64,000 nucleotides of DNA from positions 1,054,001 through 1,118,000 of the forward strand of contig JAIWND010000001.1 of NCBI GenBank assembly GCA_025330725.1, given 5' to 3'. The DNA comes from Chlamydoabsidia padenii (lineage: Eukaryota; Mucoromycota; Mucoromycetes; Mucorales; Cunninghamellaceae). Shown piece by piece: positions 1-12,763 of the stretch; position 1 is the stretch's first letter, and every line of letters begins with the position of its first letter. Under the pieces are notes generated by a model. It saw only the letters and a program-made list of their open reading frames with translations. It was not told the origin of the DNA and searched no databases. The position numbers were made by a program, and so were the translations under genes.

Positions 1-726
1 GCAAAGTGATAGTCAATGAAAACACGACACACCCATTGGACCCTGCAATCGGACGTACCATTCAAGACTTATTGGAAAAGAACGAGGTGGCACGCAAGGT
101 GTTTGTACAATACTTGTTAGATCGGGTGTATGAAAATGACATTGGCACTCTCGGTCGGTGTCTGTATTTGATCCAGGCGACTCGATATCCTCACCAGGAC
201 GGCGGAAGCGGAGGCGGATTGCTGGACATTTTGCATACCCATACTTACAAAGCATTCACACTTACTTTGATGAACGCTGTGGCTCGGAAACATCTGCTGG
301 ACTGCGTGACCGATCGGAAATGGCGAGATGTGGTGGTCGAAGGCTTCTTACTGAAAACTGTCGAATGGGAAGTCGCTATCCATGAACGCTTCGTCTTGCT
401 TATGGTCGAACTATTTTGTGATCCCAAATATTATATGGCTTTGACAAGTGAACATGTGGCTCTTATCGAAAAATGGGCTAATCTGTGTGCATCTCGTGGG
501 ATACATAATGAAAAGGTAACAACAACAACAACAACAACAAAAAAAAAAAAAAAGGATATTGATGTTTTAGGAAATGATATTAATGTCAATGTTGTTATAG
601 GTCAAATCTTTACACAATGTTTATACTATGCTACTCTTCCGATCTGGTCAAATTCTGGAAGGTCGACTTCAAGTCCGACCACAAGCTGTCATCGAATTCT
701 GTAGGTCCACCGAAGAAGAAGAATGA
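1..726 (+). CDS. 3' part of an uncharacterised alpha-helical protein
   Basis: The reading frame enters from the left edge, so the N-terminus is missing. The first exon runs to 515. An intron with a GTAAC donor follows and ends at TTATAG (600). The last exon, 601-726, closes with TGA. The visible part is about 213 residues, rich in Leu, Val, Glu and Arg and predicted to be almost all helical, and it ends in four Glu. The look is of an ARM/HEAT-like repeat protein, but I recognise no family. It converges on the next gene, with only about 130 bases between the two stop codons. Confidence 0.6.
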
Positions 727-859
727 TCTTTGCTGGTTTTTAGCTATAGCCTTTTTATTTTATTTTATTTTTTTACATAGTCTCTTTATATAAATATATA
801 TATATAACGAAATAAAAGCAAACTTATACATGACATCGTCTTTATTGGGGTTGGGGGTT

Positions 860-1729
860 TTATGACTTTATATGATAATTTGATGACAAGTTTTGGTATC
901 GACGAGAAAATGGGGAGAAGCCATGAATAGATCTGGACGAAGTATCCATCCATTTCCCCGGTCGATGATATGGATCCGTTGATTCTGATAATGTTTGAAC
1001 AAGCATCGTCGTATCATCGTTGCGATACAAATTAGACTACATATAATCAAGTATGTAAGATGAGCGGGGAGTCGTTTAAAAAAAAAAAAAAAAAAAGTTC
1101 ATTAAATTACCTTATCAGGGCCCCTTGATTGGATGATACAAGACGAAAATTTGATCACCCTTGGTTCCTGTACCGAATACTTTCTTGACCACATTTCAAC
1201 AAGGACTACAATGTTTGATTTTACCTTGGGATCTACCTTTGATTTCATTAACCATTTCAATCTTGACTTGAGTTGGGAAGTGGCAACGGCATGGCCTAAG
1301 CGGGGTTTGCATTAACTGGAAAAATCGCCCTCGGGATTTAAATTTCTTTTTCATTCTACTTACTTAGTATCCTCTGATTGCTCCTTTCCACTAAATAGTT
1401 TAAAACCTTAATAAAGAGTCAGTTTACCCATTCCAAGTTTTTTTTTTTTTTTTTTTCGATCTTTTACCTCGAGCAATCGAAGTTGTTGATGACAAGTCCC
1501 ATGTTTCAGTCGTTTTTGAATGACATCCAGTGCTTCTTTTGGTCCTTGGTCTTGCATATCGATGGATTCCATAAGATGTTGGAAAGTAAACCATTCCATT
1601 TCATACATATTGGCTAGTCGATCTATAGGGATAGAGAGAGAAAAAAGTGAGCAAGTGATGGTGATATGCACCAGGTCACTTACCAATAGCTACCGTAATG
1701 GAAGTACGATCCCCTTTAAAAAAGCGCAT
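860..1729 (-). CDS. VHS-domain mini-protein
   Basis: Five exons (1684-1729, 1468-1622, 1364-1406, 1111-1295, 860-1036) join in frame to 201 residues. Residues 8-120 have the pattern of a VHS domain: an N-terminal helix beginning TSITVAIDRLANM, the segment PKEALDVIQKRLKHG, then a helix ending RLLE, and a late helix with VKSNIVVLVEMWSRKY. VHS domains bind ubiquitin or sorting signals in endosomal trafficking. The protein has no FYVE, UIM, GAT or SH3 domain; only a Ser/Arg-rich tail of about 60 residues follows. It resembles the VHS part of Lsb5/STAM/GGA proteins. Intron 3 carries a copy of the CGGNATTTRAA element at 1332. Confidence 0.75.
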
Positions 1730-2429
1730 CTTATGTATCAAAAGTAAGGCAAAAAGGACGAGGGTAAAGAAGAAAAAGAAGAAAAAGTAAAAGTAAACTC
1801 ATATATATATATTTGTGTTCTTCAGAAAGTAACAAATAAACAGGAACTAGGGAAGAAAAAGGAGAAGCTTAAATCAATTCATGCAAGATTCAAATCCCGA
1901 TACCCCCTTTTTTGGATTTCATGGCTTTTGAAATGTATCGATCGCCCCCTTCAACCGAAAAGAGACAAAATAAGTGGATGATACTAATTTGATGTTCTAT
2001 CATAAAAGGACAAGTTATCACTAATTGATCAAGTCAAGATACACTAAAAAGATGGCACTAAACACAGATATATAGGCTAAAAAGTTAAAAGACTCATCCA
2101 GACTCTGAAAAAGTTGGATGCTTTGATCAATGCATCTTGTCAAACTTTAATCCACACATTCAGATAACGACATCAAGTTAATGATCAGTTATGTTTTACA
2201 CCTCGAAAGCATAGACCATCAAGGGGAAGGGTTAGACTCATGGGTGTGGATGTCGGGAAATGAAATCTCCTTTTTTTTTTTTTTTTTTTTTTCTGACTTG
2301 GAAGCATGTGTAATTTCAACCCCGATGTGAGGGCGACGGCTTGATATCCGTCAAAAGAGTAGATTGGTAACCATTTTCCTTAATTGATCTTCTTACTTTG
2401 TCAAAGAAAAGTTTACCTTATTGTTCGTA
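1730..2429. other. intergenic region with one promoter element
   Basis: No convincing coding exon. An element in the form ATTCAAATCCCGA lies at 1888-1900, about 160 bases upstream of the VHS gene, in that gene's sense orientation. A weaker look-alike (TTTCAACCCCG) is near 2308, next to a T-run at about 2274-2292. Confidence 0.5.
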
Positions 2430-2600
2430 TTATTCCCATTCCGGGGAGTAAATGACTTTTATGGCTCGTGATTGGCTCATGATGTATATTAAAGTCTGCT
2501 TGCCCCACTCGACCAACAAAACTGAGATAACATTGGGGTCATCATCCCATCTATTGAAAAACTGACGACGAAGCTCCTTAATCTCCTGCGCGCACGCCAT
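2430..2600 (-). CDS. small ORF, possible ACN9/SDHAF3-like fragment
   Basis: ATG at 2600, TAA at 2430, 56 residues. The segment KELRRQFFNRW followed by DPNVISVLLVEWGKQ has the spacing of the C-terminal half of the Acn9/SDHAF3 LYR family, in which an Asn-Pro stretch is followed by a Trp helix. The N-terminal LYR part is not visible. A further 5' exon beyond 2600 is possible, because an AG lies just upstream of the ATG. The divergent promoter is shared with the transporter at 2775. The assignment is weak and the ORF could be spurious. Confidence 0.3.
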   Translation of the reverse strand: MACAQEIKELRRQFFNRWDDDPNVISVLLVEWGKQTLIYIMSQSRAIKVIYSPEWE

Positions 2601-2615
2601 TTCCAAATCTACTTT

Positions 2616-2627
2616 TTTCAATCGCCG
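2616..2627. promoter_or_regulatory. recurrent promoter element (variant)
   Basis: TTTCAATCGCCG, a one-mismatch form of TTTCAAATNCCG, 148 bases upstream of the amino acid transporter start. Confidence 0.4.
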
Positions 2628-2774
2628 CTCGCTTCATCTATAAATGGATTTTCTTATCAATTTTTTCATTTCAACGCATTTCTTTCGCTTTCTTTTTTAC
2701 CCTCCCCCACATTCCCCCCCTACAAACAAATAAACAAACAAACATAAACATTGATACCCCATTTACATTTATCA

Positions 2775-4668
2775 ATGACCAAGTACGGATCTATCACGGC
2801 ACAAAAACAAACGAATCATCTTACGCAAGCCGAACGGGATTTATTACAAAGTGATCGACCTGGATATGGGACAAGAAGTAAAATTGAAGTGGCCTTTAAT
2901 TTGGTAAATGCAACTGTGGGCGCTGGTATTATTGGCTTGTAGGTATTCGCATAAAGAAAACAATAACGTATACCGGAAGGGCTAATCTTTCTCTCTCTTT
3001 TTTTATGATATAGACCTTTTGCTATTGCGCATACAGGATTTGTACTTGGTATTTTTGTCTCTATCTTTGTCGCTATTCTTTCTCAAGTTGGTCTTTATAT
3101 GGTGGTATTGGCTGGTCAACGTGTGGGGATTTACAAATTTGCCTTGTTGGTGGAATACCTTTTGGGTCGAACAGGGTATCACTTTTTGAACTTGATGGTC
3201 TTTATTCAAGCTGGTGGTGCTTGTATTAGCTACTTTATCTGTAAGTGCAAAAAAAAAAAAGTGTGCATACCGACCATCATTCACGTTTCTAATCTTCTTC
3301 TTCTTTATCTAATCATGTAGTATTAGGTGATACTATGCCGATCTTATTGGATCCTTACTTGCCAACATTCCAAATGATATCTAATCGAACGCTCGTGGTC
3401 TGTTTTATTGGTATTTTCTGTGTAAGTTTCTCTTCTTCTTCTACTCAAGCTATGATTACTAACACTGTTTTTATTTTATGATACTTAGATCTTACCTTTG
3501 AACATGGCTCGATCCATTGGTGCTTTGGCCAGATGGTCGATTTTATCTGTGATGCTATTCCCAGTGGTGCTCTTGACGATTATCCTCCGTGCTCCAGCAT
3601 ATATTCCCGACGAACCAATCCCAGTAACATGGATTGGTCCTGATGTATTTGGTGCATTGGGTGTTTTTGCATTTGCCTTCACCTGCTCTCAAGTGGCATT
3701 CAACAACTATCTCACACTAGAAGATCAATCATCTCATAGCTGGAATCAATCAACCATGTTATCGACCTTCACCAGTTGGATCATCTCAATGGTATTCGCT
3801 ATCTTGGGCTACTTTTGTTTTGGTGAACATGTTCAACCCAACTTGTTTATGAACTTTGCCACTGATGATTGGGTCATCAATTTGGGTCGATTCATTCTAG
3901 GCTGTACCATGGTCCTAACTATCCCGTAAGTAGATTACCTTCCCCCCCTTTTTTTTTATTCCCCTGACACATACTCATCTGATTCTTTTTTTTTTTTTCT
4001 TCTATAGACTCGGATTCTATCCTACAAGAGAAGCAGTACAAAAGGCACTCGGGTTTGAAACGGCAACAAAGCAACCAAATCAGATACAACACTATACCGT
4101 CACCTTTATCCTCTTCTTCTTCATCTTATTGGGTGGTATCACTGTACGATCACTTGGAAAAGTCTATGGTTTGGTGGGAGGAATCTCAGCTACCACCTTG
4201 GCTTTTATCTTACCCTCCATGGCTTACTGGGTTACATCAAAACGATATCGTGAAAAACAAGCGGCTACACCGGCATCACCGACTACAACTTTGACAAACA
4301 CCGCTGCCGCCATCAATGCCGCCTTCTCCACTTCTATTGAACCCACCTTGACTCAATCATCAACACTTTATCATGGTATCAGCAGTAGTAACAACACTTT
4401 TGGGGGTTATTATTACACAGGAATTGAAGATAAACAGCTTTTATGGGATGTTGCTTCCACTTCCTCCTCTCGTACGCCTTATGTAGATGAAGAAGATGTG
4501 TCGACTGTTGGTGGTGGTGACCTATCATCAGATGGTGAAGATAATGAAATGGACGATGACTCGATTGGTAAACCTACCCTGTTTTTGGATATCATGGCTG
4601 TCATTCTTTTTATCTGGGGATTTGTGGTCATGGTACTGTCAGTGTCAAGTGTGTTATCTCAAGATTAG
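2775..4668 (+). CDS. vacuolar amino acid transporter, SLC38/AVT family
   Basis: Five exons (2775-2938, 3014-3240, 3321-3421, 3489-3925, 4008-4668) give 529 residues. After a hydrophilic N-terminus comes the family hallmark in TM1, FNLVNATVGAGIIGLPFA, which binds substrate in the AAAP superfamily. About eleven hydrophobic segments follow. The order fits yeast Avt2/Avt6/Avt5-like exporters and SLC38A7/A11, which move neutral or acidic amino acids across the vacuolar or lysosomal membrane, usually with protons. An unusual feature is a Ser/Thr- and Asp-rich cytosolic or lumenal insert of about 100 residues before the last TM. The second ATG-like site upstream (2751) is not a real ATG, so the start at 2775 is preferred. 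Confidence 0.88.
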
Positions 4669-5003
4669 AATGCCCTAATCCTATTATCCTGTTGTAGATA
4701 TTATTATACCCCTTTCCCTTATCTCCTTTTTCCCTCCACTATCTTACATATATAAATTCACCCCTTAATCATTACCTATCTTTCCCCTTCCTACCCCTCT
4801 TTTTAGCCACTTGCAGTATATAACATTTAGCTAAAGGATGGATACCTTTTATTACAAATAATAAACAAATTATTTCAACCAATGTTTTTATTTATAAAAT
4901 GTCAATATAGATTCACTAGACTAAACTAAAACTATTATTACTATATTACACTACAGAATGATGTCAGGGAATATGTTCATGCAGCATGTGAGCGCTTCGA
5001 TGG

Positions 5004-5036
<33 letters not shown>
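5004..5036. repeat. A33 homopolymer
   Basis: Uninterrupted A tract beside the 3' end of the CSN6 gene. The whole 4669-5055 interval is an AT-rich convergent 3' region with AATAAA-like signals and no coding exon. Confidence 0.9.
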
Positions 5037-5037
<1 letters not shown>

Positions 5038-5055
5038 CCAAGAGGTTAGGTTAGT

Positions 5056-6485
5056 CTATCTAAACATTTGAGAGGTGCCACTTACCCGTCCTTTCCGATG
5101 AGAAGAGGGACCTGCAACTTGTGATGCCTTGGGTAGATTGATTGCTCCATAGGTCAAATTAAATTTGTCCACCAGATCATCCACTGTATTAATTCCTTTA
5201 GTAATACTAGCCAAATAACCCACCAATAAGACATCATCGTATTCCTACAAAGTAAAAACAAAAAAGAAGTTTAGTACTTCACAATCATCCATTGGCATGA
5301 CTTTTTCTTCTTCTTCTTCCTACCCTGGTAAATTGGTCATCAAAAGCAGCTTGATCCGTCACAGGTGATCTTAAGCAAAGACTTGAGATTTGTCGAAGAA
5401 TATCATGGTCAACAGGTATCACGCCATTTTTGGTATCTTGGAGATAAGTTTGTAAAAACTGGAGTCTGGTATGTAACATGAGAGCCGCATTCTTTTGTGT
5501 TGTCAGATAAGAGCCCACTATAATGAATAATAAGGTGAGATCAAGTGATCATGAATACCCTATTCCTATATACTTACGTGAGCTACCTAGACTGGATTCA
5601 TGACTTGACATATCAGGTTTGGCCACATGATCCACCGCGATCCGTTCCGCTTCATTCGTTTCGATCTTGTAATGGTTCTTGACAAATTGTACACGAGGTA
5701 TTTCTTGATGAGATAGATCATAAATGGATTCATACATCCCGACAGGTAAACTTTTTTGACTGGTTTCATTGGTGATTGCCCGTGGATCCAACTGTAAGAA
5801 TAAACTGGATTCACACTTTTCCAAAAACTATAATAATAAAAAAAAAAGTGTTAGTATTCTATATACACATAATGGACTTCCCCCTTCTTTTCTTTTTTAC
5901 TTACCTGACCATGAATCTTGAGGTCTCTTTCTGTAGGTGTTGTGCCTGTGCTATACCATCCAATAAAATCCAAATTCGGAAACACCTGTTTGACTAGTCA
6001 TATTATAAATGATCAAGTATCAAACTAAAAAAGGAAGAACAGGTTATGATACTTACGTTGGTCCAGTTTAGTGATAAGGTAGTTTTGATCAATGGTTGTT
6101 TCGTCAAGAGGGACTTCAAATGAGTTGATGATATCAATGTCGCGACCTGATTGCTGTGCCAGTAAAGCACCACAAATGTTCACTTGATGAATAATAATAA
6201 GGGTATGGTTATAAACAAGAGTTCAAGTCATATTATAGTCGACCTACCTTCATCTGATTGTATTTGTAATCTTGTTCGTGTGTGATGATCTGATATATTC
6301 AGTAATACCAGTGGGTGGCTATAATGGTAAAAAATATGAAGTTGGTTAGTTCAAAATACAATACAATCAGTGCTTTTTTTGGGGGTGGGGAGTAAATCTT
6401 ACATTGATATAGAGAGTCCTGAATTGCTTTCCTGGGTTGACACTATAGGTGTGCTGTTATCATCGCTTGTGTCCATAGAAGTCAT
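5056..6485 (-). CDS. CSN6: COP9 signalosome subunit 6
   Basis: Seven exons (6403-6485, 6248-6318, 6057-6182, 5905-5993, 5578-5827, 5324-5517, then 5086-5244 read through to TAG at 5056) give about 333 residues, close to the usual 320-330. The MPN- core is clear: HPLVLLNISDHHTR at the start, then NICGALLAQQSGRDIDIINSFE, LDFIGWYSTG, SLFLQLDP, and EAERIAVDHVAK. The JAMM zinc residues are absent, as expected for CSN6, the inactive partner of CSN5 that removes NEDD8 from cullins. The last exon has a possible donor at 5085. If it is used, a short exon ending near 4977 replaces ten C-terminal residues. Confidence 0.9.
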
Positions 6486-6527
6486 GAATAATGTGTGAAG
6501 AATAAAGAAGAGAAGGAAGGACGTTAT

Positions 6528-6529
<2 letters not shown>

Positions 6530-6568
<39 letters not shown>
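6530..6568. repeat. T39 homopolymer
   Basis: Uninterrupted T tract directly between the CSN6 start and its upstream promoter element. Confidence 0.9.
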
Positions 6569-6570
<2 letters not shown>

Positions 6571-6580
6571 GTTGACCATT

Positions 6581-6592
6581 TTTAAATCCCGC
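6581..6592 (-). promoter_or_regulatory. recurrent promoter element upstream of CSN6
   Basis: TTTAAATCCCGC on the plus strand, which reads GCGGGATTTAAA in the direction of CSN6, 96 bases before the ATG and just beyond the T39 tract. Confidence 0.6.
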
Positions 6593-7465
6593 TATTGAGC
6601 AGGATCTATGCTTACAGGTGAATCCCCAAAGACAATTGCATACCATTATGACCTTGTAGATAACTACTGTAACATTGTAGCAATAATAAAATTGTTCTGT
6701 TCATCAATGAAAAGAATTATAAAAGTTCCTGATCATGCGTTGGTATACATAAAGTATTGAAATGGAGGATGACAGAAAAGCATAATGGCGGTCTTTTAAA
6801 AAAGCGGAGGGGGGGAGGTATATCATTCTCTTTGGAATAAATCGGCTGCCTACTCATTTGTATGAATGTCTGTATTACAAGCGATATCCATCCGCAAAAA
6901 GAAAAGTATCACGGGTACTATCATGTAATACCATGGACATGCTAATCCCGATAATCTAAAGTTGGCCTTTTTCCCGTACATGGGCGTTTATCTGAAAGTG
7001 GAGCAAGGCTCAAGTGGATGGTGCTATACTCGAAATCCACCCAGGTACTCAAATATCTTGACATCAGGGTCTAACCCCGTGATGTGCCGGAAGCTAAAAA
7101 AAATGTGGTTGAGCATGAAAATCTTTGTCGATCTTCTTTTTTTTTTTAAAAAAAAAAATCCTCTAACTGGACTCCTTCTTATACAACTAATGATATCATT
7201 ATACTGAATTGACATGTCAAGAGTTTGCGTGGCATTCCCTATTTGGTGTATCAGCCAAATATCGTAAAGTAAGGGGCACCCAAGGTGGAACATGAAGCGC
7301 CGTTTGAAAAATAAGGAGTTGTGGCCTTTTATTTTTTTTTTTAAAGGTCGCTCTTTCTTTCTTTTGTAATCCATCACCACATTACTACGTTAACTATTTG
7401 ATACCTTCTACTCTTACCTGCACTGGTGCTATCACTTGCCATATATCTTTTGTTTCCTTTGAACC
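6593..7465. other. intergenic region with ankyrin-gene promoter
   Basis: No convincing coding exon; the ORFs here are low-complexity shadows around A/T runs. The element GCGCCGTTTGAAAA lies at 7297-7310, about 155 bases before the ankyrin gene. Confidence 0.5.
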
Positions 7466-10400
7466 ATGGACTTTTTATTGGCGGTGGCACAGAACGACAT
7501 AAAAACAGCACGACATTTAATACAAACAGGCATCGATGTCAACTGTCCGATCCTTTGGAACGCCAAAGACACCTATTCTCCTGCTATACCTACCACGACT
7601 ACCTCAGATAGTTTATCTTTTGAAAAACTACAAGTAGATCAAGAATACCACTCACGACCCTTGAACATTGCTGTCCTCAGTGGTCATGTGGACATGGTAC
7701 GCCTTCTTCTAAGTGCTGGTGCGGATATCAACATTAAAGACGGAAGAGGAAGGTAATCTATAAAACCAACAGATGCATCCGAATGGTAATGTGATCAATA
7801 CTTACTAAACTTTTTTTTCTTTTTCAATAGGACGGCCTTGATTTGTGCTATTTTTGGATTGGATTTGGACACCTCAGACATTAACCCAGCATGCCTACAA
7901 CTGATATCAAAGACACACGAATCACATCTCTCTATAATGAAAAATGTATTGCTACGACATCCTAATCTCTACGTTGCAACACTTAATGCACCGCAGTATG
8001 AAATCAATGGCATCACACCTTTATGTCTAGCAAGTTATTTGGGCAAATCTGATATAATACAGCTCTTATTAGAGGACGGTCGGGTGGATGTGAATGGAAC
8101 GGACAGTAAAAATAAATCAGCCTTGATTTATGCAGGTAAAAGGGAAAAATAAATAAAAATAAAGTCAGATCATCATACTCACTTTTATCCATCTTTATTA
8201 TAGCTCGTGATGGGAACTTGCCTGTTACCCAAATACTCTTGAACTATGGTGCATCCCCCGACATTACTGATAGTCATGGTTGCTCTGCTATTCAATATGC
8301 TGAAAAGAAACCTAATATTGTCCAACTATGTGAAGAAGCCTTGCGAAGAAAACGATCTGATATTTCGGTAAGAACAAAGAACAGAAGGGTCATGGTGGAC
8401 TAAAAAGAGAACTAACAATAACATTTAATTTGAATAGATGATTCATGCACCTGTCAATCCTATTTCTCGGTATCCAACTAGCTACGCCAAACTATCAACA
8501 CTCATCTCAACACTTCCACAATATCAATCTTCTCTCTCACATTTGGACTTTAACGATACACTACAAGATATTGATTTAATGGATCCTATCACTGCCCCTC
8601 TAGTCCACTTGATTCAAACGGCCTTTTTGCATGCAATCAAGTCACATGATTATACCACTTTACAAACCCTTTTGCTATGGTCTCCTCCTTTGAAACGGGA
8701 CATTAATCGATCTTCTGGTGCTCTTTTAATTAATCATCATGATACAAAGACTGGACTTGCTGCAATTCACCATGCGATGCGCGCCAAGCCATTACCATCT
8801 CTCGACACACTTACCATGTTGTATCAAGCGGGGGCCGACATCAATGCTCAAACACTCTATGGACGCACTGCTCTTCATCATCTGGCAAGAATCGGGCTGG
8901 ATAAAGATGGGAAAACTTGGAACATACAGAAAAATGCAGGGAAACAGGCTCGACAAAGTGCCAACTCATCAACATCAGCAACACAACCGATCGAAACAGC
9001 ACGTCTCAAAGAAAATGGGGAAACAGCAACAACGAAAACCCAACCAGCATCTCTTTCCTTTGATAACCGGTTGTCTGCACTTATTGACAGGTCTTCTCGC
9101 TCTACTGGGTCTGATGCTACAAACATACTACAGGGATATATGGTGGATATTCTCGATGATCGACACACTACATCTATTTTGGCGGTACCCACCGTCTCTG
9201 CTCACCTCGGTTTGTGCGCTTCGCTTTTGATTCAGTTTGGTGCATTGGTCAACATTGCTGATCCGACTGGTAATACGCCACTACACTTTGCCAGCGAATT
9301 CGGTGGTGTACAAGAAGTCCTAAAAGTATTGATTCTGGATGGTAATGCTGATCTACATTTGAAAAACAAGAGGCAACAAACGCCATTGGATATCTGCAAA
9401 TCTGAAGAAATTCGCAAGTATATGCTAGGTAGGTTAAATAATCCATCTCTCTCTCTCTTCCCATGCCAATTCATTTTTTATCTTTATTAATAGCCTTGGA
9501 AAAGCAACGGAAAACAAGTCATAGGACCAAGTCCACTCTATCCAGTAGCAGCAACATTACTGGTAACATCCGACCATTCGACATAGGGGGTGACTACCGG
9601 CATTCTTTGACTCGATCCGTGTCAAAATCGACAATCCAATCAGCAACTATACATGGTAGTATCAGCGGAAAATGGAACAATACTTCGCCTGGCTCTCTTA
9701 TTCTACCTACCTCTATATCGGAAGCGGCAGCCAACAGAAACAAGGAAACCAAGGCAAAGGCCGACGTGCTGAACCAAATCGATGCTGACTTTGACCGGAT
9801 CCTAAACGCCTTTTACAGCTATCAAACCTCCTTCACCGACTCTATCGAAAAGGCGCTGGCGTTTATCACCGAAACGATTCTTCAATCATGGCAAACTGAC
9901 GACATTATTAGTGATGACGGGGGTGACTCGACTACCAACCACGGCTCCATGGCACCAACAACTGTCTCTCCTGGGCAACTAGAGCGTATGATTGTCCAAC
10001 TACGATTCGAACTACGCGAAGCACATGACATGTTTGACCAAACAGATCAACGGGCGGAAAAGGTGATGCTGCATTATCGAGAAGAACTGGAACGAGTGGA
10101 ACAAATACATCAATCGGACTGCGAATTGCTGGATCTTCAACAAGAAAAGGTGGACAAATTGGTGGATGTGTTCGAACGGATTGATAGTCGGTTTTGCCAA
10201 TTGGAATTGGATCAAGATGAACTGATTGGGCAGGTGGAAAGCTGGCGGAAATTGGCACTGCGACAACTTCAATACTTGGATCAACGACATTCAACTGTTG
10301 AATACGATGAACATCATTTACACCCCTGCTTCACCAATCTTATGCAAACTTTAATGATCTTGACCACTTTACCTCCAAACGATCCTATTTTATACCTGCG

Positions 10401-12394
10401 TGATGATCGACATCGCCTGTGTGGTGATCTTGAACAAGTCATACAAAAGGTGCTTCAGGTGGCTTCTTCCATCCCTCTTTTGTCTGAAGAATGTGCGTCA
10501 TTACAAGAAAAATGGCACCAAGTGGAACTTTTATTGGGGGCTCATTCGACTTTAGATTCTCAGAACGGTAATGGCTCGGATGCTACCTTGACGGCAACAG
10601 CAACAACAACGATTTGTGCGGAAAACAGAAAGAACAGCAACAACACTTCAGCTACAAACTGGCAACGACAACTCCTCACTGCATCACTATATTCTGTAAC
10701 CTTGAACCCCGATCAACATAAAGGAGGTGGTTGTCGCTCATTAAACGAACTGGAATTATCTTTTGACATTCTCAGTGCCAATCTCTGTGAAATACAAAAG
10801 GATATGGATGATCTTGACCAACAATCGACTCAGGTGATGGAAAACAAGAAACAAATGTATGATGTATGCTTGTCCCTGGAAAAAGAACTGGAATCACTTC
10901 AACAACCCGACATCTCATCCGGATCGACGACATTAAACAACAGAACAGAGGCAGTGGTGCGACGTGAATTGGACCAAGTCTTGCAATGTACAAAAGCTCT
11001 GTTTGATCGACAATACTCACTGGATCAAGAAAGCACTTCACTGAAAAAGGAATATGAAGCGGTGGAACAACAATTGGAAGTAACCAAGCAAGCTCTACGA
11101 CAAGTACGGCCACCACTCTTATTACAGGGATTGCTGGAACGGCTGGAAACCGAGGATCATCCGATGGTACGAGTGGAAAAGGATTGGCAAGAAGACGCCA
11201 ACTTGGTAGTCACTTTTATGGAAGAAGACTCGGTCGGTGCATTGGAATGGATGGACGAATCGGATTGTTCCTCCTTGTCCTCGGATACGGAAACCAAGGC
11301 GACAACACAACAACGTTTGAAGGCGGTATGTAAAACCTCATTGTCTACTCGATGTTTAATCTCTCGTTTGGATGCCAGTTTGTATTGTCTCAAGGTCTTG
11401 ACAGCCCATCACATCAGCCAGTCTCGCCAATCTCTCTTGAAGGTACAATCCAATCTCAGCCAAGCAAAGGACGAAGTGGACGAAGCACATAATCAAATGA
11501 TCACTCTTTACACAGAGGCGGCGGAAGTGGCTCGACAGGTTTACGTCTTCAAAACTGAAGTGGAAATGATCATTCGACATCGAAAAGAAGAAGTGGTCAA
11601 GGTATGGGAAGTAGTCGACGAAGTATCGGTGGGTATCGACACCAGTGCAGCTACATTACAACATCAACAAGAACAGACAACCATCTCATCCAACCCTGCA
11701 GATCGTCACAAGCAAATACAAACGACAGAAGAGGTTGAATCGGAGGATCAAGACCGATATCAATGGATCATACGGGAACTTGAACGATTCCACATTGTCC
11801 ATGAAAATCTACAAGATGCCATCGAGGAACTGAAGCGGGAACAAATGGAAATTGGCCAACGGATTCGACAAATGATGACATTGTTAATTGAACCTCAAGT
11901 GGATCTGCTGGTGGGTCAAGGTGATTCCTCATTATTGTCGGTCAGTGATTATTTGACCGAGCTGATGGATGGGATTCGGATGCATGATCTCGATTTTAAC
12001 TCGGATGATACCGGTGTCAACAGGTAACTGGTTGGAATGATATGATATTTTGTTACTCACTTTTTTTTTCTTATATATATATATTAGTGCCGAGCAAAAG
12101 GATCAGGCACGACTCTCACATCTCAATACCAACAAAATATCATCCACAGTGTCCTCATCACCCCATCACCGACTTTCGCTACTAAGCGGAAAATCGAACC
12201 CCACCTCTTCGAAACGCATCTCTTTGGCTTTAAGCATGCATACTCCTACTGATCGTAAACGAATGTCAGCCATGTCCACCTCAAGCTTGTCATCACTCTC
12301 CTCTTATCAACAAGAGCGCATGCTATCTCGGGCGTCCACTCTTAGCCAGGCACTCTCAAGACATAGATCGGCCGCATCTCGTCATAGACATTAG
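7466..12394 (+). CDS. ankyrin-repeat and coiled-coil scaffold protein
   Basis: Six exons (7466-7752, 7831-8135, 8204-8367, 8438-9428, 9494-12023, 12088-12394) join in frame to 1,527 residues. The N-terminal third holds several ankyrin repeats, for example PLNIAVLSGHVDMVRLLLSA, GITPLCLASYLGKSDIIQLL and NTPLHFASEFGG. The 2.5-kb exon 5 encodes long Gln/Glu/Leu-rich coiled coils (about residues 640-1400), with Ser/Thr-rich linkers. The C-terminal exon is Ser/Arg-rich and likely disordered. Ankyrin plus coiled coil suggests a scaffold, perhaps cytoskeletal or polarity-related. I see no kinase, GTPase or membrane segment and do not recognise a named orthologue. Confidence 0.8.
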
Positions 12395-12763
12395 CGTACT
12401 TTATTACTATTACTAGCTAGTCATTTAACTTGTTTATTTTTGTTTTACTGTCAATCAATTAATTAATAAAATGTATTATTTACTGTACTGTATATCTGAC
12501 CATCCCGATATTCAAATCCCGATATTCATGCATGCGGGCATATATGTGATTACTATCTCCAATAAGATTATGAAGACAGAAAAGGTGTTTTATTATATAT
12601 GGATAATAGGTACCAGTTTTTTATTGATAAATAGATTTAAACAAAGTGAAAAATAAATAAATAGATAAGAATAAAAAAAAAGGGGGATATGTGTATTGGG
12701 GTGGGGATGTAAGTATAGTAAGCAAATGGTCCAACTAACTAATCACCAGTATAAAAGAGAAGA
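12395..12763. other. convergent 3' region with a tandem element
   Basis: Region between the 3' ends of the ankyrin and copper-transporter genes. At 12502-12527 the unit ATCCCGATATTCA occurs twice in a row, the two copies joined by AA, and one copy forms ATTCAAATCCCGAT. No promoter is expected here. Confidence 0.5.

Noticed and set aside
7024..7380. Minus-strand open frame of 118 codons
   Set aside because: Composed mainly of Lys/Phe runs from A/T homopolymers, no family pattern, lies in the ankyrin promoter.
8739..9230. Second long plus-strand frame within the ankyrin gene
   Set aside because: Out of frame with the ankyrin repeats that continue through this exon; no domain.
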